Shown here in pieces: positions 38,487 to 46,971 of a stretch of 64,000 bases of DNA. The position numbers were made by a program, and so were the translations under genes. Source of the DNA: Rhizobium herbae (GTDB lineage: Bacteria; Pseudomonadota; Alphaproteobacteria; Rhizobiales; Rhizobiaceae); assembly GCF_019511375.1 (NCBI RefSeq), contig NZ_JAEUAO010000002.1:806001-870000 (forward strand). The letters are read 5' to 3'. The notes beneath the pieces are model-generated. The model saw only the letters and a list, made by a program, of their open reading frames with translations. It had not been told where the DNA came from and did no database searches. The stretch's first letter is position 1; each line of letters begins with the position of its first letter.

Positions 38487-39848
38487 ATGAATTCGGCTGA
38501 AACTTCGTCTCAGCACATAAGCCAGAATGATCTGCATGCCATGGCCTATACCGATCCGCTGACCGGTCTTGGCAATGCTTATCGGCTGCGCGACAAGGTA
38601 CGACAAATCGCCGCCGACCGCGCGAGCGACCCGGCGCCCTTTACCATTGGCCTTGCCAACCTCGATGGGTTCAAGCCGATCAACGATCTCTTCGGGCCGC
38701 ATGCCGGCGACGAAATCCTCTGCCAGGTCGCCAATAGGCTGCTTGCCTGCGTTCCCGATGGCGCGACGGTCATTCGTGCCGGCGGCGACGAGTTCGCCTT
38801 CGTGCTGCCGCTGGTGTTCGAGCGCAAGGCCGCGGAGAAGGTCGGCAACATGCTGAAGGAGGTGCTGTCGGCTCCCTTCGATCTCGGTGAACGCAACGTC
38901 CGCCTGTCCGCCTCCTTCGGTTTCGCCGTCTATCCCTTCGCCGGCGAGGAGTTCGAGGACCTGCTGAAAAGCGCCGATACGGCACTCTACCGCTCGAAGC
39001 GCCGCGGCCGCGGGCAGATCACCGTCTATTCCCAGGAAATCGCCCAGGAGATGAAGCGCGCTACGCAGCTCGAACAGGCGCTGCGCAACGCCATCATCGC
39101 CGACGAGGTCGATGTGCATTTCCAGCCGATCGTCAATCTGAAGACGGAAATGGTCGCCGGCTTCGAAGCTTTGGCGCGCTGGTGCGACCCGGATCTCGGC
39201 TATGTTTCACCGGCCGTCTTCGTGCCGCTCGCTGAGGAACGTGGCTTCATCGATGCCCTCTCCGAAACGCTGCTGCGCAAGGCAGCCGAGACGGCGCTGC
39301 AGTGGCCGAAGGAGCTCTTCCTCTCGTTCAACCTCTCGTCGGCGCAGCTGATGGACCCGTCGACAAGTGCCAACGTGCTGGCGATCATCAATCGCGTCGG
39401 CCTCGATCCTCGTCGCCTGGAACTGGAAATCACCGAAACCGCCGTCATGACCGATGCCGACGTGGCGCAGAAGATCGTGACCGAACTCAGGGCCGCCGGC
39501 GTTCGCATATCGCTCGATGATTTCGGAACCGGCCAATCCAGCCTCGGCCGGCTGCGCGATTTCGCTTTCGACAAGGTCAAGGTCGACCGCGCCTTTGTGT
39601 CGCGCATTGTCGCAGATCGCGCGTCGGAACACATCGTCAAGGCGATCATCGCCATGTGCGACGGGCTGGAGCTCGAAGTCGTTGCCGAGGGCATCGAGAA
39701 TGCATCCGAAGCGTCGAAACTGCAGGGTCTGGGCTGCGGCATGGGGCAGGGCTATTTCTATGGAAAGCCCGCCGACGCCGTCACAACGCTCCGTTATCTT
39801 GCGGAAAAATATCAGGAAGCAGTGCCGGCGCTGTCCCGCGCAATCTGA
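38487..39848 (+). CDS. Diguanylate cyclase/phosphodiesterase (GGDEF-EAL)
   Basis: A 453-aa protein with an N-terminal GGDEF domain (TDPLTGLGNAYRLRDK, active site RAGGDEFAFVLP) and a C-terminal EAL domain from about residue 195 (GFEALARWCD). In the EAL domain LSFNLSSAQL, ELEITETAVM, SLDDFGTGQSSLGRL, KVKVDRAFV, EGIE and GQGYFYGKP are all present, so both active sites look complete. There is no sensor or membrane segment, so input may come from the PAS-receiver protein encoded 192 bases upstream. The last 37 bases overlap the 3' end of the convergent LysR gene. I chose ATG at 38487 since the domain begins soon after. Confidence 0.92.
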   Translation: MNSAETSSQHISQNDLHAMAYTDPLTGLGNAYRLRDKVRQIAADRASDPAPFTIGLANLDGFKPINDLFGPHAGDEILCQVANRLLACVPDGATVIRAGGDEFAFVLPLVFERKAAEKVGNMLKEVLSAPFDLGERNVRLSASFGFAVYPFAGEEFEDLLKSADTALYRSKRRGRGQITVYSQEIAQEMKRATQLEQALRNAIIADEVDVHFQPIVNLKTEMVAGFEALARWCDPDLGYVSPAVFVPLAEERGFIDALSETLLRKAAETALQWPKELFLSFNLSSAQLMDPSTSANVLAIINRVGLDPRRLELEITETAVMTDADVAQKIVTELRAAGVRISLDDFGTGQSSLGRLRDFAFDKVKVDRAFVSRIVADRASEHIVKAIIAMCDGLELEVVAEGIENASEASKLQGLGCGMGQGYFYGKPADAVTTLRYLAEKYQEAVPALSRAI

Positions 39849-40786
39849 GGCCCGTCGCCTTCGCCGGCCAGCATTTCAAGGTGACCTTCCGCAAGCAGCC
39901 AGTCGCGCACCCGCCGGGCCTGATGGTTGAGTTCGCGCGAACGCGGCCAAACCACATAGAACGAAAGATCCGTCTTCAGCACATGGTTGCCGACCGGAAC
40001 AAGCGCACCGGACCTGACCTGCCGCTCGATCAGATGGTTCCAGCCGAGCGCAATGCCTTCGCCGGCAAGCACCGCCTGGATGACAAGCACATAGTCGTTG
40101 AGTGTCAGCCGCCGCGACTGGGGAGGATAAGACACTCCCGCGCTGGCAAACCATTCCTGCCAGCTATAGGCGCGCCGGACCGGCTCCTCCAGATGGATCA
40201 ACGGGTGTTTCAATAGATCGGCGGGATGCTGCGGCATGCCGTGAGCCTCGACGAACGCGGGCGACGCTACGGCGCTGATCACTTCCGGGGCAAGCAGGGC
40301 CGTGTGATAGCGCGGCCAGTTGGCGGGATCGCCGCCGCCGCGCACGCCGAGGGGGATCGGCTCCTCCTCGAGATCGAGATCGCGCACGCTGGTCTGGATC
40401 CGCAGGTCTATTTCCGGCAGGTCTTCGCGCAGCTTGGTCAGCCGCGGCAGCATCCACATCGAGGCAAAGGCGGTGGACGCCGCCAGCGTGACATTGCTCT
40501 CGCGCCGCTTCGCACGGATATCTTCGGCGGACTTCTGAATCCGTGACAGCCCGAGCGACACGTCGGCGTGGAATTTCTCGCCCGCCTCCGTCAGTTGGAC
40601 GGCACGGTGGACCCGGTGGAACAACGGCACGCCCAGCTGCTCCTCCAACCCCCGGATGGCATAGGAGACTGCAGCCTGCGTCATCGCCAGCTCATGGGCG
40701 GCGCGGGTGAAATTCTGGTGGCGACCAGCCGCCTCGAAGACGATCAGGCTGGACGCGGAGGGGAGCAGGCGTCGCAAGGTTTCCAT
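39812..40786 (-). CDS. LysR-type transcriptional regulator (GcvA-like)
   Basis: A 324-aa regulator. The HTH is at about residues 12-70 (SSLIVFEAAGRHQNFTRAAH, then ELAMTQAAVSYAIRGLEEQL). An effector-binding domain follows (NVTLAASTAFASMWMLPRLT and onward). The pattern is closest to the GcvA group. It is divergent from the methyltransferase/oxidoreductase pair across 90 bases, which suggests it controls them in response to their substrate. A perfect dyad lies directly before its start codon. Its 3' end overlaps the GGDEF-EAL gene by 37 bases. Confidence 0.92.
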   Translation of the reverse strand: METLRRLLPSASSLIVFEAAGRHQNFTRAAHELAMTQAAVSYAIRGLEEQLGVPLFHRVHRAVQLTEAGEKFHADVSLGLSRIQKSAEDIRAKRRESNVTLAASTAFASMWMLPRLTKLREDLPEIDLRIQTSVRDLDLEEEPIPLGVRGGGDPANWPRYHTALLAPEVISAVASPAFVEAHGMPQHPADLLKHPLIHLEEPVRRAYSWQEWFASAGVSYPPQSRRLTLNDYVLVIQAVLAGEGIALGWNHLIERQVRSGALVPVGNHVLKTDLSFYVVWPRSRELNHQARRVRDWLLAEGHLEMLAGEGDGPQIARDSAGTAS

Positions 40787-40815
40787 AAATTCAGCTTATA
40801 TCATGTGTTGAATTT
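40787..40815. promoter_or_regulatory. LysR-type operator candidate
   Basis: AAATTCA (40787-40793), 15 bases, then TGAATTT (40809-40815), a perfect 7-base inverted repeat of LysR-box form. It abuts the LysR start codon and lies 62 bases upstream of the methyltransferase start. The regulator could repress itself and activate the divergent operon from here. Confidence 0.65.
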
Positions 40816-40876
40816 TTCCAGCGTTACAATGGCCTTTTTCACCAGTAGCCTCGACTGGGACAATGGGAGGCATTGG

Positions 40877-42427
40877 ATGGAACCGCTTGTGGCAGACGCA
40901 GAACCGGCAAGACGCACACGCGCGGCGCGCCCCGCGCGGCGTGACAATACCGCAAAGATCGCGGGCGTTCCCTACATCGTCCGCAACATCCCGACCTACG
41001 ATATCCTGGGCGAGGAAAATCTCGCCAAGATCGAGCGCGTCGCCGATCGGATCCTGTCCGAGGTCGGGATCGAGTTTCGCGACGATCCGGCCTCGCTCGA
41101 TCACTGGAAACGAGCTGGGGCCAGGGTCGAGGGTGTGCTCGTCCGGTTCGAGCCGGGCATGCTGAACGAAATCGTTTCGACCGCGCCTGCGCAATTCACC
41201 CAGCATGCGCGCAACCCCGCGCACAATGTCGAGATCGGCGGCAGCAACGTCGTCTTTTCCCCGGCCTACGGCTCACCCTTCGTCATGGATCTGGACAAGG
41301 GACGCCGCTACGGCACGCTGGAGGATTTTCGCAACTTCATCAAGCTCGCCCAGTCGAGCCCCTGGCTGCATCATTCCGGTGGCACGATCTGCGAACCGGT
41401 CGACATTCCGGTCAACAAGCGCCATCTCGACATGGTCTACAGCCATATCAAATATTCCGACCGGGCCTTCATGGGGTCGATCACGGCGGAAGAGCGGGCG
41501 GAGGATTCGATCGACATGGCGCGCCTCGTGTTCGGCCGCGATTTCGTCGACAGGAACTGCGTGATTCTCGGCAACGTCAACGTCAACTCGCCGCTCGTCT
41601 GGGACGGCACGATGACGAAGTCCCTGCGTGCCTATGCCCGCGCCAACCAGGCCGCCGTCATCGTGCCATTCATTCTCGGCGGTGCCATGGGGCCGGTCAC
41701 CAATGCCGGTGCGATCGCCCAATCCTATGCCGAGACGCTGGCCGGTTGTGCGCTGACGCAATTGGAGCGCAAGGGTGCACCGGTCATTTTCGGCAATTTC
41801 CTTTCTTCCATGTCGTTGCGCTCGGGCTCGCCCACCTTCGGCACGCCGGAACCCGCCATCGGCTCGATGGTCATCGGGCAATTGGCGCGCCGGCTGAAGC
41901 TGCCGTTGCGCTGCGCCGGCAACTTCTCGAACTCCAAGCGGCCGGATGCGCAAGCGATGCAGGAAGGTGTGATGTCGATGCTGTCGGCGGTGCATTGCGG
42001 CGCCAATTTCATTCTGCATTCGGCCGGCTTTCTCGATGGGCTGCTGGCCATGTCGTACGAGAAGTTCATGATGGACACCGATTTCTGCGGCGCGCTGCAT
42101 TCCTATCTCGCCGGTGTCGTTGTCGACGACAATACGCTTGCCATGGATGCCTTTTTGCAGGTCGGGCCCGGCAGCCACTTCCTCGGCTGCGATCATACGA
42201 TGCGCAACTACCAGACGGCCTTCTGGGATTCGGCCCTTTCGGACAACGAGCCGTTCGAAAAATGGAGCGAGGAGGGCGGTTCGACCGACATGGCGACACG
42301 CGCCAACAAGCGGTGGAAAAAGACGCTGGCCGAATACGAACTGCCGCCTCTGGATGTAGCAATAGACGAGGCGCTGACGGACTATATCGAGCGACGCAAG
42401 AACAGCATGGCGGATGCCTGGTATTAG
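40877..42427 (+). CDS. MttB-like (non-pyrrolysine) trimethylamine methyltransferase family protein
   Basis: A 516-aa protein of the MttB superfamily (Pfam MTTB), which moves a methyl group from a quaternary or tertiary amine to a corrinoid protein. Family landmarks include ERVADRILSEVGIEFRDDPA, VNVNSPLVWDGTMTKSL and GNFSNSKRPDAQAMQEG. There is no in-frame amber codon inside the gene, so it is a non-Pyl homologue like glycine betaine methyltransferases; the real substrate is unknown. I chose ATG at 40877, preceded by GGGAGG. No corrinoid protein or reactivase gene is in the window. It precedes the flavin oxidoreductase by 29 bases, and the two form an operon. Confidence 0.88.
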   Translation: MEPLVADAEPARRTRAARPARRDNTAKIAGVPYIVRNIPTYDILGEENLAKIERVADRILSEVGIEFRDDPASLDHWKRAGARVEGVLVRFEPGMLNEIVSTAPAQFTQHARNPAHNVEIGGSNVVFSPAYGSPFVMDLDKGRRYGTLEDFRNFIKLAQSSPWLHHSGGTICEPVDIPVNKRHLDMVYSHIKYSDRAFMGSITAEERAEDSIDMARLVFGRDFVDRNCVILGNVNVNSPLVWDGTMTKSLRAYARANQAAVIVPFILGGAMGPVTNAGAIAQSYAETLAGCALTQLERKGAPVIFGNFLSSMSLRSGSPTFGTPEPAIGSMVIGQLARRLKLPLRCAGNFSNSKRPDAQAMQEGVMSMLSAVHCGANFILHSAGFLDGLLAMSYEKFMMDTDFCGALHSYLAGVVVDDNTLAMDAFLQVGPGSHFLGCDHTMRNYQTAFWDSALSDNEPFEKWSEEGGSTDMATRANKRWKKTLAEYELPPLDVAIDEALTDYIERRKNSMADAWY

Positions 42428-42456
42428 GCCGGCATCGATCCTCCCAGGGAAACAGC

Positions 42457-44505
42457 ATGACCCTTTCGAAAGACCCGCTGCTCCAGCCGTACCAGTTGAA
42501 GCATCTGACGCTGAAAAACCGGATCATGTCGACCGCGCATGAGCCGGCCTATTCCGAAGACGGCATGCCGAAGGACCGCTACCGGCTTTATCACGTCGAA
42601 AAGGCCAAGGGCGGCATTGCGCTGACGATGACGGCGGGCTCGGCCATCGTCTCGGAGGACTCACCGCCCGCCTTCGGCAATCTCTACGCCTATTCCGACG
42701 AGATCGTCCCCTGGCTGAAGAAAATCGCCGACGACTGTCACGAGCACGGCGCCGCCGTGATGATCCAGCTCACCCATCTCGGTCGCCGCACCGGCTGGAA
42801 TAAGGGGGACTGGCTGCCGGTTCTCAGCGCCTCTGCCGTTCGAGAAGCAGCGCACCGCTCTTTTCCCAAGGAAATCGAGGAATGGGACATCGAGCGCATC
42901 GTCGGCGACTATGCGAGTGCCGCGCAGCGCATGCAGGCGGCGGGGCTCGATGGCATCGAAATTGAGGCTTACGGCCACCTGCTGGACAGCTTCTGGTCTC
43001 CCGCAACCAACCACCGCGACGACGAATATGGCGGCTCGCTGGAAAACCGGATGCGCTTTTCCAACATGGTGCTGGATGCGGTGCGCAAGGCCGTCGGCCC
43101 GGATTTCATCGTCGGCACCCGGATGGTGTGCGACGAGCAGTGGGATATCGGCCTCTCGAAGGAGGAAGGCATCGAGATCGCCAGACGGTTCGTCGCATCC
43201 GGCAAGGTCGATTTCCTCAACATCATCCGTGGCCATATCGATCACGACGCGCATCTGACCAATGTCATCCCTATCCAGGGCATGCCGTCATCGCCGCATC
43301 TGGATTTCGCCGGCGAGGTCCGCGCGGCGACGAAATTCCCGGTCTTTCACGCCGCCCGCATCGCTGACGTCGCCACGGCCCGGCATGCGATCGCCGAGGG
43401 CAAGCTCGACATGGTTGGCATGACCCGCGCCCATATCGCCGATCCGCATATCGTCAGGAAGATCATCGAAGGCCGCGAAGGCCAGATCCGTCCCTGCGTC
43501 GGCGCGACCTACTGTCTCGACCGGATCTATGAAGGCGGCGGGGCGCTCTGCATTCACAATGCGGCGACGGGCCGCGAGGCGACCATTCCGCACGTGATCT
43601 CGAAGACGACCGGACCCATCCGCAAGGCGGTCGTCGTGGGTGCGGGACCGGCCGGGCTGGAAGCGGCGCGGGTGCTTGCCGAACGCGGGCATTCCGTCGA
43701 AGTTCTGGAGGCGACCGGGGAGGCCGGCGGGCAAATTCTGCTTGCAGCACGCAATCCTCGCCGCAGGGAAATGATAGGCATCGTCGATTGGCGCCTGTCC
43801 GAACTCGAGCGGCTCGGCGTTCCGATTCATTACAACGTCTTTGCCGAGGCGAGCGATATCCTCGAACGCAACGCCGACCTGGTCGTTGTCGCGACCGGTG
43901 GCATTGCGCAGAATCCGGTTCTCGAAGCCGGTGACGACCTCGTGGTCTCCAGTTGGGATATCATCGCCGGTGCGATCAGGCCCGAGGGGCCGGTGCTGCT
44001 CTATGACGATAATGGCGCTCACACCGGGATGACGGCGGCCGAGATGATCGCGGCGACCGGCACCGAACTGGAAATCGTCTCGCCGGAGCGCATGTTTGCG
44101 CCGGAAATCGGCGGCATGAACCATGTGCCTTATGCCAAGGCCTTTGCCGAGAAGAATGTCCGCGTGACGATCAACACGCGGCTGAAATCGGTTCGCCGCG
44201 AAGGCAATCATCTGGTTGCGGTGCTTGGCTCGGATTTCTCCGAAGCAGCGTTCGCCGAGCGACGCGTTGGCCAAGTGGTGGTCGAGCACGGTACTTTGCC
44301 GATGGCCGATCTCTATCTGGAGCTCAAGCCAATGTCGCGCAATCTCGGCGCTGTGGATTACAAGGCGCTGATCCGTCAGGAAAACCCGATCCGGATACGC
44401 AACCGGGAAGGGCAATTCGATCTGCTGCGCGTCGGCGATGCCGTGGCCAGCCGCAACATCCATGCCGGCATCTATGACGGGCTGCGCTACGGCATGTTGT
44501 TCTGA
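42457..44505 (+). CDS. FMN/FAD iron-sulfur oxidoreductase (trimethylamine/dimethylglycine demethylase-like)
   Basis: A 682-aa enzyme. The N-terminal TIM barrel of the old-yellow-enzyme type binds FMN (LKNRIMSTAHEPAYSEDGMP, then AAQRMQAAGLDGIEIEAYG and HLLDSFWSPATNHRDDEYGG). Next is an iron-sulfur loop (CVGATYCLDRIYEGG then ALC) and a C-terminal FAD/NAD domain (AVVVGAGPAGLEAARVLAER). This matches trimethylamine dehydrogenase, dimethylglycine demethylase and 2,4-dienoyl-CoA reductase. One of the four cluster Cys positions is Ala. Pairing with an MttB-like protein suggests demethylation of a methylated amine or betaine, which is inference. A strong terminator follows. Confidence 0.9.
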   Translation: MTLSKDPLLQPYQLKHLTLKNRIMSTAHEPAYSEDGMPKDRYRLYHVEKAKGGIALTMTAGSAIVSEDSPPAFGNLYAYSDEIVPWLKKIADDCHEHGAAVMIQLTHLGRRTGWNKGDWLPVLSASAVREAAHRSFPKEIEEWDIERIVGDYASAAQRMQAAGLDGIEIEAYGHLLDSFWSPATNHRDDEYGGSLENRMRFSNMVLDAVRKAVGPDFIVGTRMVCDEQWDIGLSKEEGIEIARRFVASGKVDFLNIIRGHIDHDAHLTNVIPIQGMPSSPHLDFAGEVRAATKFPVFHAARIADVATARHAIAEGKLDMVGMTRAHIADPHIVRKIIEGREGQIRPCVGATYCLDRIYEGGGALCIHNAATGREATIPHVISKTTGPIRKAVVVGAGPAGLEAARVLAERGHSVEVLEATGEAGGQILLAARNPRRREMIGIVDWRLSELERLGVPIHYNVFAEASDILERNADLVVVATGGIAQNPVLEAGDDLVVSSWDIIAGAIRPEGPVLLYDDNGAHTGMTAAEMIAATGTELEIVSPERMFAPEIGGMNHVPYAKAFAEKNVRVTINTRLKSVRREGNHLVAVLGSDFSEAAFAERRVGQVVVEHGTLPMADLYLELKPMSRNLGAVDYKALIRQENPIRIRNREGQFDLLRVGDAVASRNIHAGIYDGLRYGMLF

Positions 44506-44509
44506 ATGC

Positions 44510-44541
44510 AGAAACGGCGGCGCTCTCGCGCCGCCGTTTCT
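44510..44541. terminator. Bidirectional intrinsic terminator
   Basis: A perfect 14-pair hairpin (arms 44510-44523 and 44528-44541, loop TCTC) between the convergent oxidoreductase and PRC-barrel genes. The arms begin AGAAA and end TTTCT, giving T-rich ends on both strands. Confidence 0.9.
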
Positions 44542-44560
44542 TCCTTCCGCCGTAGAGCGG

Positions 44561-45169
44561 TTAGTTGTTGGTTGCAGGCTTTTCAGCCGGCTTCATGTCC
44601 GTTGCCGGTGCCGTGGACGACGTGGTGGTCGTGTCGACCGGCGCATTGGCATTCTGCTCGGCCAGCTTCTGCGCCCTGGTCTTGAATTCCGGTGCGGCCT
44701 TCAGCGTTTCGGCAGTTTCCTGCGTGGTCAGCTTCAGGTCATCCGAATTCGGGACTTCGGCGATCGCGATGGTCTCGAGCGGCACGGCGACGTTCTTTTC
44801 GCCTATGCCAAGGAAGCCGCCGACGCCAATCACAGCGGCCTCAACCGAGCCGTCCGGGGTAAAGATCACGTCGTTGATCTCGCCGATGCTCTCATCGGCA
44901 GCGTTATAAACCGTCTGGCCGATATAGGTACTGGCCGAAATCTGGCCTTCAGCCTGTTCGGTCAGATAGCCGGCAGCGGGCGCCTGCGCTGCCTGGTCCA
45001 GCGGCTTCTTCATCGCGTCAGCCGGCTGTTCGCCGGTTGCCGGAGTTTCCATTGCCTGCGGTTCAGTTGCCGGCTTGGTGGTGTCCTGGGCGAAGCCGAG
45101 CGGCGCAAAAGCGGTTACGCCTGCAAAAAGTGCGCCTGCGGCGACGGAAGCTACGAGTTTCTTGGTCAT
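44561..45169 (-). CDS. Exported PRC-barrel domain protein
   Basis: A 202-aa protein with a signal peptide (KLVASVAAGALFAGVTAFAP, cleavage near GFAQ), a Pro/Thr-rich linker, and a PRC-barrel at about residues 75-150 (ASTYIGQTVYNAADESIGEI, then VEAAVIGVGGFLGIGEKNVA). A Thr/Ala-rich tail follows. PRC-barrel proteins of this type are common stress-induced periplasmic proteins in rhizobia, of unknown role. I chose ATG at 45169 with AAGGTAGG upstream. An EcfG-type promoter match lies about 80 bases upstream, supporting general stress control. Confidence 0.88.
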   Translation of the reverse strand: MTKKLVASVAAGALFAGVTAFAPLGFAQDTTKPATEPQAMETPATGEQPADAMKKPLDQAAQAPAAGYLTEQAEGQISASTYIGQTVYNAADESIGEINDVIFTPDGSVEAAVIGVGGFLGIGEKNVAVPLETIAIAEVPNSDDLKLTTQETAETLKAAPEFKTRAQKLAEQNANAPVDTTTTSSTAPATDMKPAEKPATNN

Positions 45170-45248
45170 GTCAAACCTACCTTTTCGTTCTTTGTCGATC
45201 AGGGCGCGGGGGTCCAAAGCGTTTCCGCCGCACCGGTGATATCAAAGA

Positions 45249-45273
45249 AACGCTCAAGGCGTTCAGTGGTTCC
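45249..45273 (-). promoter_or_regulatory. EcfG (general stress sigma) promoter
   Basis: On the minus strand GGAAC is followed by 16 bases and CGTTT, a full match to the alphaproteobacterial EcfG/RpoE2 consensus GGAAC-N16/17-CGTT. The predicted start is about 70 bases before the PRC-barrel gene. Confidence 0.75.
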
Positions 45274-45438
45274 TTAAAAAATATGCAACGCTTGATGGAA
45301 CTTTTGCGCGAGTTTTGACAGGTGCAAGCAACGGTCCTTTGGCTGGTTGCCGCCTAGCTTGCCGGAATATCCTGACATTCACGACCGGACGGCTCGAACG
45401 CCGCCGCCCGGGGTGTAAACAGCTTCGGGGCAGCCGTG

Positions 45439-46323
45439 TCAGAGCCGGAAAGCAGGCTCGAAACGGCCCCTGACCGGGACGCCGAGTTCGAAGGTCTTGC
45501 CCGCATCCGCATCGGCGGTGCGCGCCGCGTCGCTCATGTTCTGGAAAGCCGAGGTGACGAGCAGCCGGTCGGCAGCACGACCGATGAAAGCCGGGCAGGT
45601 GGTCTGGGTCGCCGGCACCGTATAACGGGCCACCTTGGTTCCGTCCGGCTTGTAGACGTCCACCGCGCCCGAGCCGTAACGGGCGTTCCAGATCAGGCCG
45701 TCCGCGTCGCAGACGGATCCGTCCACCCAGCCCGACGTCGTGTTCTCGTCGCTGATTACGACGGGATCGCCTGTCGGCAGGCCGGTCGCCGGATCGACGC
45801 TCACCCGCATCAGGTGATTGACCGCAGTATCGGTGAAATAGGCGGTCGTTCCGTCCGGGGAGAAGCAGATACTGTTGGGAATGCTGATGCCGGAATAGAG
45901 CCTCGTCACCGTGGTTCCGCCGACATGGTAGAAGGCGCCGGCGCCGGGGGATTCGTCGCGGGCCATCGTGCTGATCCACAGGCAGCCGGAGGGATGCACG
46001 CGACCGTCGTTGGAGCGGTTCGTCGGGATCGCTTCCAGCGTGGTGAAAAGCGAGAGCCGTCCACTCGCCGTCTCGCGGATGAAAAGGCCCTGGTCGGATG
46101 CGATGAGCTGGCGCGCGGGATCGATGACGGCGAGCGCGCTGCCGAGGAACGGCAGCGCATGGACCGCCTTGCGGCCGGTTTCCAGCTGCAGTTCGTGGAG
46201 CGCCTGGCCCTTGATGTCGAACCACCAGGCGGTGTCGGTCGCAGGGTCGTAGGTTGGGCCCTCTCCGAGCATCAAGGCCTCGTCGCAGAGGACGCTGCCG
46301 GCGAACGGGATTGTCTCGGTCAT
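45439..46323 (-). CDS. SMP-30/gluconolactonase family sugar lactonase
   Basis: A 294-aa six-bladed beta-propeller lactonase. The metal-site Glu is in ALMLGEGPTYDPATDTAWWF, and NSICFSPDGTTAYFTDTAVN and VDGSVCDADGLIWNARYGSG follow. It probably opens galactono-1,4-lactone to galactonate here, judged from the neighbouring galactonate kinase and aldolase genes. ATG at 46323 has ACGGAG seven bases upstream and starts two bases after the aldolase stop. It is the last gene of the operon. Confidence 0.88.
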   Translation of the reverse strand: MTETIPFAGSVLCDEALMLGEGPTYDPATDTAWWFDIKGQALHELQLETGRKAVHALPFLGSALAVIDPARQLIASDQGLFIRETASGRLSLFTTLEAIPTNRSNDGRVHPSGCLWISTMARDESPGAGAFYHVGGTTVTRLYSGISIPNSICFSPDGTTAYFTDTAVNHLMRVSVDPATGLPTGDPVVISDENTTSGWVDGSVCDADGLIWNARYGSGAVDVYKPDGTKVARYTVPATQTTCPAFIGRAADRLLVTSAFQNMSDAARTADADAGKTFELGVPVRGRFEPAFRL

Positions 46324-46325
46324 GG

Positions 46326-46958
46326 TCACGCTCCGTAGACCGCATCATAGGCCGCGATCGTCGCCCGCGCACGCTTGCCGACCTCGGCGGCGTCCATGCC
46401 GGCCTTGTAGAGGCTGGAGCCGAGGCCGAAGCTCTTCACGCCGATCTTGGCATAGTCGGCGAAATTGGCCTCCGAAACACCGCCGACGGCGGCGATTTCA
46501 AGCTCCGGTGGCAACACCGCGCGGATCGCCGAAATGCCCGACGGACCGAGTACGCTGGCAGGGAAGAACTTGAGGCCGGTTGCGCCGGCATGGGCGGCGG
46601 CAAGCGCTTCGGTCGGGGTGAAGACGCCGGGCATGGTGACCATGCCGCGGGCGGCGGCCAGCGCGATCACGTCCGTTTCAACATTGGGGCTCACCATCAG
46701 CCTGCCACCGACGCCGTCGAGCCGCTCGACCTGCTCGGTCGTCAGCACCGTGCCGGCGCCGATCAGGCAGCCCGCCGGCGCCATCTTCACGGCGATCTCG
46801 ATCGACCGGAACGGCTCGGGCGAGTTGAGCGGAATCTCGATGGCGGTGAACCCCGCTTCGATCAGGGCGCCGACCACCCCTTCGGTTTCCTCAGGCTTCA
46901 GACCGCGCAGGATGGCGATCAGCGGATATTTCATCGGCGGGAACGGGATGCGGTGCAT
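46326..46958 (-). CDS. dgoA: 2-dehydro-3-deoxy-6-phosphogalactonate aldolase
   Basis: Class I aldolase cleaving KDPGal to pyruvate and glyceraldehyde 3-phosphate. The 210-aa KDPG-aldolase-like barrel has PLIAILRGLKPEETEGVVGA, FTAIEIPLNSP with the catalytic Glu, GAGTVLTTEQVERL, and GATGLKFFPAS with the Schiff-base Lys. LNSPEPFRSI favours the KDPGal over the KDPG form. I chose ATG at 46958, with AAGAGA upstream, since the longer frame would overlap dgoK. It sits between dgoK and the lactonase gene. Confidence 0.92.
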   Translation of the reverse strand: MHRIPFPPMKYPLIAILRGLKPEETEGVVGALIEAGFTAIEIPLNSPEPFRSIEIAVKMAPAGCLIGAGTVLTTEQVERLDGVGGRLMVSPNVETDVIALAAARGMVTMPGVFTPTEALAAAHAGATGLKFFPASVLGPSGISAIRAVLPPELEIAAVGGVSEANFADYAKIGVKSFGLGSSLYKAGMDAAEVGKRARATIAAYDAVYGA

Positions 46959-46971
46959 GATGTCTCTTTCT

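Noticed and set aside
40877..42427. Pyrrolysine use in the MttB-like gene
   Set aside because: The frame contains no internal TAG; the only amber codon is the stop at its end. The gene is a non-pyrrolysine homologue.
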